Positions 51,907-62,376 of a DNA stretch of 64,000 bases are shown in pieces. The DNA is from Lachnospiraceae bacterium A4 (lineage in GTDB: Bacteria; Bacillota; Clostridia; Lachnospirales; Lachnospiraceae), in NCBI GenBank assembly GCA_000403215.2, contig KE159527.1:444114-508113 (forward strand). Reading direction: 5' to 3'. The translations under genes were made by a program, and so were the position numbers. Numbering within the stretch: the first letter of the stretch is position 1; the number at the start of each line of letters is the position of its first letter. The notes under the pieces are model-generated. The model had not been told where the DNA came from. It did not search any database and saw only the letters and a program-made list of their open reading frames with translations.

Positions 51907-54069
51907 TTAAATCAACGCATTGGTATCAAGAATCAGTGCCACTTCACCATTGCCCAGAATCGTAGCGCCGCTGATCATCTTTGGCACCTTGATATACTTG
52001 CCCATAGACTTGATTACAACTTCCTGCTGTCCGATGAGCTCGTCTACTACCAAACCTGCCTGTTTCTCACCCTTCTTGACGATAATCACTGTGAGATTCT
52101 TGTTCTTGTCCTCGTCGCCTTCCTTGGGCGGCATGTCAAGAACCTTATCCATCCTGATAATAGGAATCACTGTTCCACGAATATGAATGACTTCTTTTGC
52201 CTGCACAAGCTTGATATCCTCCGGCAGAACATCTTCAATCGTCTGAATCGAACCCAGTGCGATCGCATACTTTTCATCACCGATCACAACCATGAGTGCC
52301 TGAATGATAGCAAGTGTCAGCGGCAGTCTGATAATCCATGAAGAGCCTTCTCCGTAGCGGTTCTTTACCTCTACCTCGCCACTCAGGGACTCAATCTTTG
52401 ACTTGACAACATCGAGGCCAACGCCGCGCCCTGACACGTCAGACACCTTCTTTGCCGTGGAGAAGCTCGGCAGGAACAAGAGATCAATAATCTCCTTCTC
52501 CGTCATGGTCTCCGCCTGCTCTGGCGTCACGGTGCCGCGCTCAATCGCCTTGTTTCTGACAGCTTCCACATTGATTCCGCCGCCGTCGTCCCGCACCTCG
52601 ATCACAACGTTGTTGCCGTCCTGATAAGCATCTAGGAAGATGGAGCCCACCTCCGGCTTGCCGTTTGCAACACGCACATCATTCGGCTCAAGTCCATGAT
52701 CCGCAGAATTTCTGAGCATATGCATCAGCGGGTCGCCGATCTCATCGACAACAGTACGGTCGAGCTCGGTATCCTCACCTGTCATATACAGTTCCATTTT
52801 CTTATTGAGCTTTTTGGACAAATCCCTGATCATGCGGGGGAACTTCGCCACAACGCTCTCAATTGGAACCATTCGTACCTTCATCACGGATTCATGAAGA
52901 TTCGTCGTCACACTCTCAAGATATTCAATCTGTTCATTGACTGAGCCTGTATCACCTTTGCCGTCATCTGCGGCAGTCGCTGAGATAAGTGAATTTTTGG
53001 CTATGATCAGCTCACTCACCAGATTCATCAGGTTATCCAGCTTCTCGATATCGACTCTGACAGTCCTGTTTACCACCGGCTTTGCTGCGGGTTTTGAGGA
53101 GGACTGGGAAGATGCTGGCGCTGCGGGTGCAGGCTTCGGTGCAGGCGCGGCTGCCGGAACTGGCGCTGCCTTGGTTTCCGGTGCTGCCTTGACAGCTTCC
53201 TCTGCCGGTTTGCTCTCGGCAGGCTTCTCTGGCTCTGCGGGCTGTGCAGGCGCTGCTGTCACATACTCTGAACAGTATGCCTCCTCAATCTCCGATACAC
53301 TCTTGACTGCCTCTTTGATCTCTTCCGAGGTGCTTCCGGAGATAAAAATAAGACTGAAGGTAAGCTCAAATTTCTCATCCTCAATATCCTGTGCTGTCGG
53401 TGATGAGACAATGATCTCTCCCAGCTTCTCCAATGCCTTGAATACCAGAAATGCTCTGGCAGCCTTGAGCACGCAAGCCTCCTCGACATACACTGTCACG
53501 CCATAGACCTTGAGACCCTCACTGTTTGCCTTCTCGATCAGCATTTTCTCCGTATCCGTGATCTTGATCTCCTGCCATCTTTCCTTCCTGCCGTTTCCAG
53601 CATCTGCCGGCTGCTCCTCCGCAGGTGCCGCCGCTGCCGCTGCTGTATCTGCCGGCTGTGCACTGTCGCCAAGTATTACCTCGCCGTTATTTTTCAGGAT
53701 ACTGTTCAGCGCATCAATCAAATCCTGATTGTCATTCGCCCCCTCCTCTGTCGTCTGCTGGATATTGTTGACATACTCCTCCAGCGCATCAAGACTCTTG
53801 AACAGAATATCAATCATGCCGGGCTGTACCTTGAAAGTACCGTTCCGCACCTCAGAAAATACGTTCTCCATATCATGCGTAAGCGTCTGCATACGCTTAT
53901 AGCCCATAGTGCCTGCCATACCCTTCAAGGAATGGGCAGCCCTGAAAATCTCATTGATTGTATCCATATTTTCAGGATTCTGCTCCAGATCCATAATCTG
54001 ATCACTCAGATTCTGTAAATGTTCCTTTGACTCATCAAGGAAAATATCGAGATATTGACTTGTATCCAT
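51907..54069 (-). CDS. cheA: Chemotaxis histidine kinase CheA
   Basis: 720 residues from the ATG at 54069; an in-frame codon 18 bases upstream is inside the end of cheB. P1 domain with phosphoacceptor His in RAAHSLKGMAGTMGY, a P2-type domain (about 180-280), Ala/Pro-rich linker (about 295-345), dimerisation helices, HATPase with LRNSADHGLE, DDGGGIN and GRGVGLDVV, and a C-terminal CheW-like domain with HIRGTVIPIIRMDKVL. It phosphorylates CheY and CheB. Confidence 0.96.
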   Translation of the reverse strand: MDTSQYLDIFLDESKEHLQNLSDQIMDLEQNPENMDTINEIFRAAHSLKGMAGTMGYKRMQTLTHDMENVFSEVRNGTFKVQPGMIDILFKSLDALEEYVNNIQQTTEEGANDNQDLIDALNSILKNNGEVILGDSAQPADTAAAAAAPAEEQPADAGNGRKERWQEIKITDTEKMLIEKANSEGLKVYGVTVYVEEACVLKAARAFLVFKALEKLGEIIVSSPTAQDIEDEKFELTFSLIFISGSTSEEIKEAVKSVSEIEEAYCSEYVTAAPAQPAEPEKPAESKPAEEAVKAAPETKAAPVPAAAPAPKPAPAAPASSQSSSKPAAKPVVNRTVRVDIEKLDNLMNLVSELIIAKNSLISATAADDGKGDTGSVNEQIEYLESVTTNLHESVMKVRMVPIESVVAKFPRMIRDLSKKLNKKMELYMTGEDTELDRTVVDEIGDPLMHMLRNSADHGLEPNDVRVANGKPEVGSIFLDAYQDGNNVVIEVRDDGGGINVEAVRNKAIERGTVTPEQAETMTEKEIIDLLFLPSFSTAKKVSDVSGRGVGLDVVKSKIESLSGEVEVKNRYGEGSSWIIRLPLTLAIIQALMVVIGDEKYAIALGSIQTIEDVLPEDIKLVQAKEVIHIRGTVIPIIRMDKVLDMPPKEGDEDKNKNLTVIIVKKGEKQAGLVVDELIGQQEVVIKSMGKYIKVPKMISGATILGNGEVALILDTNALI

Positions 54070-54070
54070 T

Positions 54071-55189
54071 CTACCTGACCCCCACATTCATTATAATTTC
54101 CTGGGCCACGTTATCAAGCGGGACGACTTGGTTTACCAGTCCTGTCGCTGCGATTGCTTTGGGCATACCGTACACCGTTGATGACGCCTCATCCTGTGCG
54201 ATAACGTGTATCTTTTTTGAAGTTTCCAAATTCACGATTCCCTTGGTGCCATCAGCGCCCATACCGGTCAGTACCACGCAGACAATCTGCGCATAACTGC
54301 TTGCCTTCAAGGACTCATACATATAGTTTGCACACGGCTTTACGCCTTCTCTTGGAGGTTCATCTGTATATTTGATCGTCGCCCTTCCGCCCCTGGTGAC
54401 AACATTCATGTGCTTGCCGCCCATAGAAATATACACCACGCCATTCTCGAGCACATCTCCCTCTGCCGCCTCCTTGACTTTGACCTTGCTGATCGAGTCA
54501 AGACGCTCTGCGAGAGACTGTGTAAACCCTTTTGGCATATGCTGGACGATCAGAACAGGTGCTGCGAGCTCTGCCGGCAGCCTTGGCACAACACTTTGCA
54601 GTGCCTTGGGGCCTCCTGTTGAACATGCAAGCGCTACAATCTTCTGTCCGCTCACCGCTGGACTGCTTTTCCTGACAATGTTTACAAGACTTTGAGTCTT
54701 TTCCTCCTGCTTTTCCCTTGTCAATACAGGAGATACAGAAATATTGGTCTGGCGGCTCGACACGACCGCATAGAGTGTATCTAAGAACTGGTCTTTGAAT
54801 CCACTGCTCTTTAGATAGACAATGTTGACGGGCTTCTCGATAAAATCAATCGCGCCCAAATCCAGTGCCTCCATTGTGACAGCCGCGCCGTCTCTCGTAT
54901 CGGTGCTCGCCATCATCACGCGCGCCCTGATCTTATCCCGCTGTAATGCGCGTAAGAACTGGATTCCGTTCATTTTAGGCATGTTGACATCTAAAACGAT
55001 GCCATCATACTGATTCTTTTTAAGAAGTTCATATGCTGCCTGACCATCAAAAGCCTGCTCCACTACCTGGAACCGTTCATCTGAATTAATTATATCACAC
55101 ATAACTCTTCTCATAAGTGCAGAATCATCAACTATCAGAATTTTTTTCTTTATTTTTGAGACGTTTGAGTTAATTGTCATACTATTCAA
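54071..55189 (-). CDS. cheB: Chemotaxis methylesterase CheB
   Basis: 372 residues. Receiver domain with IVLDVNMPKMNG; esterase domain with catalytic Ser in VALACSTGGPKALQSVVP, His in LIVQHMPKGFT and Asp in LTGMGADGTKG. It removes methyl groups from receptors. Translation may start at a TTG (55189) that overlaps the end of the PilZ gene by four bases or at the ATG three codons later. No cheR is seen in this window. Confidence 0.95.
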   Translation of the reverse strand: MNSMTINSNVSKIKKKILIVDDSALMRRVMCDIINSDERFQVVEQAFDGQAAYELLKKNQYDGIVLDVNMPKMNGIQFLRALQRDKIRARVMMASTDTRDGAAVTMEALDLGAIDFIEKPVNIVYLKSSGFKDQFLDTLYAVVSSRQTNISVSPVLTREKQEEKTQSLVNIVRKSSPAVSGQKIVALACSTGGPKALQSVVPRLPAELAAPVLIVQHMPKGFTQSLAERLDSISKVKVKEAAEGDVLENGVVYISMGGKHMNVVTRGGRATIKYTDEPPREGVKPCANYMYESLKASSYAQIVCVVLTGMGADGTKGIVNLETSKKIHVIAQDEASSTVYGMPKAIAATGLVNQVVPLDNVAQEIIMNVGVR

Positions 55190-55911
55190 CGATCCTTCCC
55201 ATTCTTTCTATTTTTTCTTTCCTCATCAAAAATATATCGAATAATCTCCTCGCGTGTCATCGTGTCTATGTACTCAAATTTCACACGGTTTTCGTACTCT
55301 CCTTCACGGTTCTCAATCCCGCCGGAGTAAATCACCTTGGCAGCCAGCAGAAATGGTTTCTGTCTGCCCATGACTGGCAGCTCAAACTGCATCAGCAGCA
55401 TACTGCCCTCATCAAATTTCTGTCTTGATACAAACCGGGTCCCGCCGCCACTGATATCGACGATCACGCCCTTTATCATGTCCTGCTCCGATATAATATA
55501 TGTGACTCCTCTGGAAAATGCATCTTCCTCCTGTTTGGTCATCTCCCGCACCATCATATCCACAATACAGTTAAACCGGTAATATTCTCTCCGCTGGTAT
55601 TTATGCAGACTGCTGATCATCTCCACCACCAGTGTATACACGCCATTGCTTTTCTGCCTGTCAACGACTCTGACATCTGCGCGGTACACGCCTTTATGAG
55701 AATAGAAACACACATCATATTCACTGCCAATCGAAAGCACAAGCAGCTTTGTCTGCTCCATCGGCATCATCAGCTCTAGTTTTCCATCGTCCAAAATATT
55801 ATATACCGAAGTTTTATAGGTCTTTACGCCATCTGTGCCATCAGGAAGCGTAACGCGAACTGTTGATCTTAATTCTAGTTTATCTCCCGGCGCTATAAAT
55901 TTTTCTACCAT
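55186..55911 (-). CDS. PilZ-domain flagellar brake protein (YcgR/MotI-like)
   Basis: 241 residues from the ATG at 55911 (AGGAGG five bases upstream); upstream in-frame codons overlap flhG and are rejected. An N-terminal YcgR-like domain (about 1-100) precedes a PilZ domain (about 105-220) with c-di-GMP ligands in QRREYYRFN and VDISGGGTRF. Bound to c-di-GMP such proteins slow the flagellar motor. It lies between flhG and cheB, and the window encodes two likely c-di-GMP hydrolases. Confidence 0.9.
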   Translation of the reverse strand: MVEKFIAPGDKLELRSTVRVTLPDGTDGVKTYKTSVYNILDDGKLELMMPMEQTKLLVLSIGSEYDVCFYSHKGVYRADVRVVDRQKSNGVYTLVVEMISSLHKYQRREYYRFNCIVDMMVREMTKQEEDAFSRGVTYIISEQDMIKGVIVDISGGGTRFVSRQKFDEGSMLLMQFELPVMGRQKPFLLAAKVIYSGGIENREGEYENRVKFEYIDTMTREEIIRYIFDEERKNRKNGKDR

Positions 55912-55933
55912 TGGTTCCTCCTGAACACACGCT

Positions 55934-56821
55934 TTATCCCATTTTTTTATTTCCTGCCACAATATGAGAAAAGAATGCCGCCATTCCTCTCTTTACCAGC
56001 GACTTATTATATTCCTTATCCATCAGAATATATGCGATTCTCTCATACGCGACGGAGGATTTTGCATTCGGGCTCTGCATACTCACGGGCTTCTGCTGCA
56101 TCACAGCCTCCTCGAGATGACGATCGCGCGGCACAGAGCCCAAAAACGACACTGGAAGTTTGAGGTAACGGTTCGCCACAGTTTCTAATTTGTTGTACAT
56201 CGTATCGCCTTCTGTCAGGTCAGACACTTTGTTGGCGATCACCATAATCTTCGAATCCTCTCTCGAAAAGCGCGGATGCCGGTTCAACGCCTTTAAAAGC
56301 GAGTAAGAATCGGTGATAGAGGTCGGTTCCGGCGTTGCCACTACCAGAATCTCACCGCTCGCAACAAGGAAATCCAACACGGCGTCTGAGATTCCCGCGC
56401 CAGTATCTATGATAATAATATCGGCAATTGCATCTAATTTTGCAAGATTTCGAACAATATAATTTAAATATTCACTGCTCAGATTGGAAAGACCTGCGAT
56501 GCCGGAGCCACCCGATATAAAACCTATGTCCATAGGTCCCCACGTTATAATATCCGTGATATTTTTTCCCTGATATATCAGATCACACAAGTTATGCTTT
56601 GGCACAGTACCAAACATAATTTCGATATTGGCAAGACCAAAGTCCGCATCCAGTATAATGACCCTTTTTCCCAGTTTTCTAAACTGACAGGCAAGGTTTA
56701 TTGATGTATTGGATTTTCCGACGCCGCCTTTGCCGCTTGTCACCGTGATCACACGGGCATGCGGTTTTGGCGGTGGATTCAATTTAATCACATTTCTAAG
56801 TTGTTCAGCCTGATCCACCAT
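55934..56821 (-). CDS. flhG: Flagellar number/placement ATPase FlhG (YlxH, MinD-like)
   Basis: 295 residues. Deviant Walker A is VTSGKGGVGKSNTSINLACQ; switch regions ILDADFGLANIEIMFG and IIIDTGAGISDAV are in place. FlhG works with FlhF, encoded just upstream, to set where and how many flagella form. The N-terminal activation helix (AEQLRNVIKLN) that stimulates FlhF GTPase is present. Confidence 0.94.
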   Translation of the reverse strand: MVDQAEQLRNVIKLNPPPKPHARVITVTSGKGGVGKSNTSINLACQFRKLGKRVIILDADFGLANIEIMFGTVPKHNLCDLIYQGKNITDIITWGPMDIGFISGGSGIAGLSNLSSEYLNYIVRNLAKLDAIADIIIIDTGAGISDAVLDFLVASGEILVVATPEPTSITDSYSLLKALNRHPRFSREDSKIMVIANKVSDLTEGDTMYNKLETVANRYLKLPVSFLGSVPRDRHLEEAVMQQKPVSMQSPNAKSSVAYERIAYILMDKEYNKSLVKRGMAAFFSHIVAGNKKMG

Positions 56822-56835
56822 ACATTTCCCTCCTA

Positions 56836-58176
56836 TCAGCGCCTTCCCCCAAGCAACTGTTTGACAGTTGACTGTGGATTAAAATACTCAATATCATCAG
56901 GTACATTCTGACCGCATGTCACATAGGAAAGCCTTGCACCTGTATAAAGTTTTAAGTTGTAGATATTTCCTAGTGCCGAGGTCTCGTCAAGCTTGGTGAA
57001 GATCAGCTTATAATCTGTTATCTCTTTGTAGGTGTCTGTTATCCTCATCAAATCTTTGTATTTTGTCGAAGCCGACAACACCAGAAATACTTCTCTTGAA
57101 GCCTTGATATCGACGGAATTGATCAGATCACTCATATTCTCACACTGTGCCTCATCATTTGGCGAATGCCCTGTCGTATCTACAAATATATAATCATATT
57201 CCCTGAAATCTTCGACAGCAGCTTCGATTTCTTTGGCTGTATAGACTACCCTAAAGGGTACCTCCAGAATATTTGCATAGGTTCTGAGCTGTTCTGCCGC
57301 TGCAATCCTATACGTATCAGCTGTAAGCATGGCTACCTTTTTCCGGTGCTCTAACTTATAAGTCGATGCAATCTTTGCGATGGTCGTCGTCTTTCCCACG
57401 CCTGTCGGCCCCACAAAGAAAATCACCTTGGGGCTCTTTCCGTCATCCTCCATGACATAAGGTTTGCCTAATTTCAGGATCATTCTTTGATAAATCTCTG
57501 AAAGCATAAAATCCAACGTCACATCCGCCTTGCAGTTTCTGTCAATCTCATCAATCATCTCGTTTGCATACTTCTCATTGATCTCATTGTCCGTCATCTT
57601 ATTATACAAAATTTTCAAAAAGTTTATGCGCTCGGTCGTCTCCTCTTTCTTTTCCTCCTCCGCGCTTTTGGGTTCCTCCGGCTGCGGCCTGCTGTCCTGT
57701 CTGGAAAGCTGCTTCTCGATCAGATTCTGGAGACTGTCAAGCCTCTCCTCCAAGCCGTTTTCCCTGACCGGCGCAGCCGCCCTGCCCTCAAACCGGGCGC
57801 GGTCCTTCACGCCCTCATCTCTTGCAGTCTCCGGCTGGTATGTAGAAAGCACATCTGCAACTGCCAGTCCTACCGCCCTGGCGTCCTCCTTCTCCTCCGC
57901 TTTCTTCATCGGAATAATTTTTCCCTGCGGCTCATTATGGCTAAAGCTGACTGCCACGCCGTCCTTCTGGACATCTTTTGCGGAAGCGGCACTATATTTC
58001 TCATTCTCCTCTTCTCTGGCAACTGTCACCTCGAATCTTGTTCCCCGAAACAGTCCCATAATCCCCTTTGGCTTCAAAGCCTTGACGTTCATCTCTACAA
58101 TATTGGCGCCAAGCTCCCTTCTGGCACTTTCGAGCGCCTCTTCCTTTGTTCTTCCTTGAAATTTTTTAATTATCAT
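56836..58176 (-). CDS. flhF: Flagellar biosynthesis GTPase FlhF
   Basis: 446 residues. The N-terminal B domain begins MIIKKFQGRTKEEALESARR; a charged linker (about 75-180) precedes the SRP-GTPase NG domain with P-loop VGPTGVGKTTTIAKIAS, IFVDTTGHS (usual motif DTAGRS; the Ala is Thr here) and FTKLDET. FlhF marks the site of flagellar assembly. Its start overlaps the flhA stop by four bases, so they are co-translated. Confidence 0.94.
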   Translation of the reverse strand: MIIKKFQGRTKEEALESARRELGANIVEMNVKALKPKGIMGLFRGTRFEVTVAREEENEKYSAASAKDVQKDGVAVSFSHNEPQGKIIPMKKAEEKEDARAVGLAVADVLSTYQPETARDEGVKDRARFEGRAAAPVRENGLEERLDSLQNLIEKQLSRQDSRPQPEEPKSAEEEKKEETTERINFLKILYNKMTDNEINEKYANEMIDEIDRNCKADVTLDFMLSEIYQRMILKLGKPYVMEDDGKSPKVIFFVGPTGVGKTTTIAKIASTYKLEHRKKVAMLTADTYRIAAAEQLRTYANILEVPFRVVYTAKEIEAAVEDFREYDYIFVDTTGHSPNDEAQCENMSDLINSVDIKASREVFLVLSASTKYKDLMRITDTYKEITDYKLIFTKLDETSALGNIYNLKLYTGARLSYVTCGQNVPDDIEYFNPQSTVKQLLGGRR

Positions 58177-60212
58177 GCTGTCACCATTCCTACTGATTGT
58201 AATTCAACATTTGAATCGATCTCATTATAAGATACTACTACTAAATCCTTGTAATAATCCTCTGTAAGCCGCTTGAAATACATTCTGACAATCGGCGAGG
58301 TAATCACGATTGGATTCTTGCCAAGCTTCTCTAACTTACCCACTTCTGATTCGACAGAAGCCATAATTGTCTTTGTTTTTTCAGGGTCTAAGGTCAGATA
58401 TGCACCCTGTTCTGTCTGTTTGACGCTTCCCATAATCTCCTGCTCTAAGCCCGGGTCGAGCGTTACCACACTCGTCGTCTCGTTAATCGGGAAATATTTG
58501 TTGGAGATGGCGCGCTTTAGACTCTGACGCACATACTCTGTCAGGATATCCGTATCTCTTGTCGATGCCGCATGGTCTGCAAGCGTCTCAAATATCGTGA
58601 CAAGGTCACGCACAGAGATTCCTTCCCTCAAAAGATTCTGCAGTACCTTTTGGATATCGCCAAGTCCCAGAAGTTTCGGCACAAGTTCGTCCACCAGAGA
58701 AGGGTTGGTCTCCTTCACGTTGTTGACAAGGTTCTGCACATCCTGTCTTGTGAGCAGATCGGAGAGATACTGTCTGATAATCTCTGTCAGATGCGTCGCA
58801 ATGATAGATGGCGGGTCTACTACGGTATAGCCCACACTCTCCGCACGCTCTCTCTGGTTCTCTGTAATCCAGATTGCCGGCAGATGAAATGAAGGTTCGA
58901 AAGTGGGAATACCGGAGATTTCCTCCTCCACAAAACCGGGGTTCATCGCCATATAATGATCAAATAAAATCTCCCCCTCGCTCACCTGTATACCTTTTAT
59001 CTTGATGATATACTGGTTTGGATTCAACTGGATATTATCGCGCAGACGAATAATCGGCACGACTGTACCAAGCTCGAGCGCAATCTGCCTTCGTATCATG
59101 ACAACACGGTCCAGAAGGTCTCCGCCTTGGTTGACATCTGCAAGCGGAATAATACCATAACCAAATTCCAGCTCGATCGGATCCACCTGCAACAGTGAAT
59201 TGACATTCTCCGGCTTCCGGATTTCGTCGGCGGTATCCTCCTCCAGATCGGCTTCCGCCTCGATGCCCGCTGTCTCGATCGTCGATGCGATCATGCGTCC
59301 GCACACGATAAAGATAACGCCCAGAATAACGAAAATCAAAGGATTGAGTGGTGTCACTAATCCCAAAAATGCAAGCACGCCGCCTACCATGTACAGTACT
59401 TTGGGAATACCAAATAACTGGTTTACAAGCACTGTACCAAAATCGGCCTCCTTGGAGCCCTTTGTTACCAAAATACCTGTGGATAACGAAATAAGCAGTG
59501 AGGGAATCTGGCTCACCAGACCATCACCGATTGTAAGAATCGTAAATTTATCTGCGGCAGCGCCAATGTCCATGCCCTGCCTCACAACGCCCATAATAAT
59601 ACCGCCAATGATATTTACAAACGTAATGATCAGGCCCGCAGTTGCGTCTCCCTTTACGTACTTAACAGCACCGTCCATGGAACCGAAGAAGCTTGCCTCC
59701 TGCTGAAGCTTTTCACGCTGTACCTTTGCCTCTGCATCTGTGATCGCACCTGTATTTAAGTCGGCATCAATCGCCATCTGTTTACCCGGCATAGCGTCCA
59801 GTGTAAATCTCGCCGTTACCTCCGCAACTCGTTCAGAACCTTTGTTGATAACAACGAACTGTACAATAATCAAAATAATAAACACGACGATACCGATAAC
59901 CAAATCACCGCCGCCCACGAAATTACCGAATGTCGCCACGACGTTTCCCGGATTACCCGTTGATAAGATCAGACGGGTGGACGAAACGTTCAGAGCGATT
60001 CTAAAGATCGTTGTGAACAGCAAAACTGTTGGATAAAATGACAAATCCAGCACTTCTTTTGTAAACATCGTCGTAAACAGGATGGTAAATGCCAGCGAGA
60101 TATTGATCGCGAGCAGCACATCCAGCAACGTACTACTAATCGGTACAATCAACATGATGATAGCGCCAAGTAAATAGAGAGCTACACCTATATCCGCCTT
60201 CTTCATCTTCAT
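58173..60212 (-). CDS. flhA: Flagellar export gate protein FlhA
   Basis: 679 residues. Eight N-terminal membrane helices with VFIILIIVQFVVINKGSERV and the conserved FHIPEC-type loop region (EVTARFTLDAMPGKQMAIDA), then a cytoplasmic domain (about 340-679). FlhA forms the nonameric export ring. It is likely the first gene of its transcript, because a terminator-like hairpin separates it from flhB. Confidence 0.97.
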   Translation of the reverse strand: MKMKKADIGVALYLLGAIIMLIVPISSTLLDVLLAINISLAFTILFTTMFTKEVLDLSFYPTVLLFTTIFRIALNVSSTRLILSTGNPGNVVATFGNFVGGGDLVIGIVVFIILIIVQFVVINKGSERVAEVTARFTLDAMPGKQMAIDADLNTGAITDAEAKVQREKLQQEASFFGSMDGAVKYVKGDATAGLIITFVNIIGGIIMGVVRQGMDIGAAADKFTILTIGDGLVSQIPSLLISLSTGILVTKGSKEADFGTVLVNQLFGIPKVLYMVGGVLAFLGLVTPLNPLIFVILGVIFIVCGRMIASTIETAGIEAEADLEEDTADEIRKPENVNSLLQVDPIELEFGYGIIPLADVNQGGDLLDRVVMIRRQIALELGTVVPIIRLRDNIQLNPNQYIIKIKGIQVSEGEILFDHYMAMNPGFVEEEISGIPTFEPSFHLPAIWITENQRERAESVGYTVVDPPSIIATHLTEIIRQYLSDLLTRQDVQNLVNNVKETNPSLVDELVPKLLGLGDIQKVLQNLLREGISVRDLVTIFETLADHAASTRDTDILTEYVRQSLKRAISNKYFPINETTSVVTLDPGLEQEIMGSVKQTEQGAYLTLDPEKTKTIMASVESEVGKLEKLGKNPIVITSPIVRMYFKRLTEDYYKDLVVVSYNEIDSNVELQSVGMVTA

Positions 60213-60358
60213 GTCTCAGTTTCCCCCTTAACTCCTTAAAATCCCTTATAACTCCTCTTGATAATTTAAATTATCTCACAATTAACATAATTTGTATATA
60301 ATAATTTGCTAAAATTTTTATTTTTTTTATTTTTTATATTACTTCTACAAATTAAAAG

Positions 60359-60398
60359 AAAGAACTCTGTGCTTTTTTTACAAAAAACAGAGTTCTTT
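60359..60398 (-). terminator. Terminator-like hairpin between flhB and flhA
   Basis: AAAGAACTCTG (60359-60369) and CAGAGTTCTTT (60388-60398) form a perfect 11-bp stem with an 18-base loop. On the minus strand TCTTTTAATT follows. The rest of the gap (60213-60460) is very AT-rich and probably holds the flhA promoter, though no clean -35/-10 stands out. Confidence 0.65.
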
Positions 60399-60460
60399 TA
60401 TGTTAACATCATACAATTTTGGTTATTTTATCCTAGGATTTTATGTCTACCTCTCTAAGA

Positions 60461-61573
60461 TTAAATCTTACCCTGCATTTTATATACCATCGCAAGCACC
60501 TCCGCCACTGCCTGATACAATTCTGGCGGCACTTCCTGTCCTATATCCACATTGGCGTACAGCATACGGGCAAGCGGTTTATTCTCCACGATCTCCACAT
60601 GGTTCTCGCGCGCAATCTCCTTAATCCGCTGCGCCACCAGATCCGCACCTTTTGCAAGCACCACCGGCGCGGAACCTGTCTCAGCGTCATAGCGGATTGC
60701 AACCGCATAGTGCGTCGGGTTTGTGATCACGACATCCGCCTTGGGCACATCCTGCATCATACGCCTGCGGGAAGCCTCCTGCATTTTGCTTCTGATTTTT
60801 CCCTTAATCTGCGGATCTCCTTCCGCGTTCTTATACTCATCTTTTACTTCCTGCTTTGTCATCTTAATGTCATTTTTAAATTTATAGCGCTGATAAAATA
60901 AATCCGCAAATGCCACAATCATAAAGACAAGAGAAATCTTGAGTCCCATATTAATCACGACACTGCCAATCACCTCAATCGCCTGATTGAGCGGCATTCC
61001 GTAAAACTGAACCAGATAAACCCAGTCGTCCTTCACCGTCGTATATACAATCGCCATGATCAGTATAATCTTGACAATAGATTTCAGCAGCTCGACGAGC
61101 TTTCCCACTGAAAAAAGCCGCTTCATGCCGGATATCGGATTCAGCTTGCTGAATTTGGGTTTCAAAGGTTTTGTTGTAATCTGGAACCTGAACTGCATCA
61201 TGTTGATGCCGACTGCAATCACAAGACCGACAATAAAAAAAGGAAGAAGCTGTTTGAGCAGCTCTAACAGAACATTATTAATCAGGACACTATAGTCCCT
61301 TCGCACAATATTCCCTTCCCAGTAAGTTGTGTAGGCTGGCATCTTCTCATAAATCTCGCCAAACAGCTTCATAAAGTTCTCGCCCATACGGCCAACCCAG
61401 AATTTTAAGATCAGGAAAAGTGCGATAAGTTCCACACCGTTTGACAGCTCTTTACTCTTAGGAACTTTACCGTCTTTACGTGTGTCTGACTTTCTCTTGG
61501 AGGTTGGTTCCTCCGTCTTTTCACCGCCGGGACCGTCCGAGCCAAAAAATTGTAAATTATATTCTACTATCAC
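60461..61573 (-). CDS. flhB: Flagellar export switch protein FlhB
   Basis: 370 residues. Four membrane helices and a cytoplasmic domain with the autocleavage site NPTH (VITNPTHYAVAIRYD). N-terminal GGEKTEEPTSKRKSDTRKDG is typical. FlhB sets substrate order in export. It overlaps the fliR stop by four bases. Confidence 0.97.
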   Translation of the reverse strand: MIVEYNLQFFGSDGPGGEKTEEPTSKRKSDTRKDGKVPKSKELSNGVELIALFLILKFWVGRMGENFMKLFGEIYEKMPAYTTYWEGNIVRRDYSVLINNVLLELLKQLLPFFIVGLVIAVGINMMQFRFQITTKPLKPKFSKLNPISGMKRLFSVGKLVELLKSIVKIILIMAIVYTTVKDDWVYLVQFYGMPLNQAIEVIGSVVINMGLKISLVFMIVAFADLFYQRYKFKNDIKMTKQEVKDEYKNAEGDPQIKGKIRSKMQEASRRRMMQDVPKADVVITNPTHYAVAIRYDAETGSAPVVLAKGADLVAQRIKEIARENHVEIVENKPLARMLYANVDIGQEVPPELYQAVAEVLAMVYKMQGKI

Positions 61574-62361
61574 ATCATGCCCTCCACCATCGAAACAATC
61601 AGCTGCCGCATCTGTGTGGTGATAAAGTTGCAGACATCAGGAAGCAGTGTGACTGTAACCATGATCACTGCAAGTCCCATCAACAGCTTGAGCTGGATAC
61701 CTACCGAAAACATATTCATCTGCGGCGCGAGCTTTGCCAGCAGCGCAAGCACAATATTCATCAGTGTCATACTGGCAAATACCGGCAGACAAATCCGGAA
61801 ACCAATCACAATATAATCACTCAAAAATGTAATCAGCGATTCCAATAGACGGTTCGTGTCAATCACAGCCCCCCCAACCGGAATCAGCGTGAAGGTCTCC
61901 ATCAGCGCTGCGAGCAAATACCGATGAAGTCCTGTCGTATACAATATCAGCAGGACACCATACTGTAGCATCATACCTGTGATAGACGCCTGCTCATTCG
62001 TCGTCGGGTCAAACATATTTGCCATGGAAAGCCCCACTTCCATATCAATGATTCTTCCTGCAAACAAAACAATGGAAGTACACATCTGGGCTGCCAAACC
62101 TATCAGCAGGCCCACCGACACTTCCTTCAACACGACTGTAGAGAATCCAAGTATTGTATTGTATTCGGGATAGATATGTGCTGGCCCAAAGTTGTACATA
62201 ATATAAGTTACAAACACACTCAATCCTATTTTTACATTATTTGGCACACCCTTTGTACTAAAAAACGGTGCCACAAAGATAAAAGCGGATACCCGTACAA
62301 GCACAAACAGAAAATATTCCAGCTCAGACATGGAAAAAGAATAATTCACCATACTGTGCAA
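61570..62361 (-). CDS. fliR: Flagellar export protein FliR
   Basis: 263 residues, six membrane helices; ELEYFLFVLVRVSAFIFVAP at the start and GRIIDMEVGLSMANMFDP are family marks. Part of the FliPQR export core. It follows fliQ by 15 bp and overlaps flhB. Confidence 0.95.
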   Translation of the reverse strand: MHSMVNYSFSMSELEYFLFVLVRVSAFIFVAPFFSTKGVPNNVKIGLSVFVTYIMYNFGPAHIYPEYNTILGFSTVVLKEVSVGLLIGLAAQMCTSIVLFAGRIIDMEVGLSMANMFDPTTNEQASITGMMLQYGVLLILYTTGLHRYLLAALMETFTLIPVGGAVIDTNRLLESLITFLSDYIVIGFRICLPVFASMTLMNIVLALLAKLAPQMNMFSVGIQLKLLMGLAVIMVTVTLLPDVCNFITTQMRQLIVSMVEGMM

Positions 62362-62376
62362 CGCTTCTCCCTTCCA

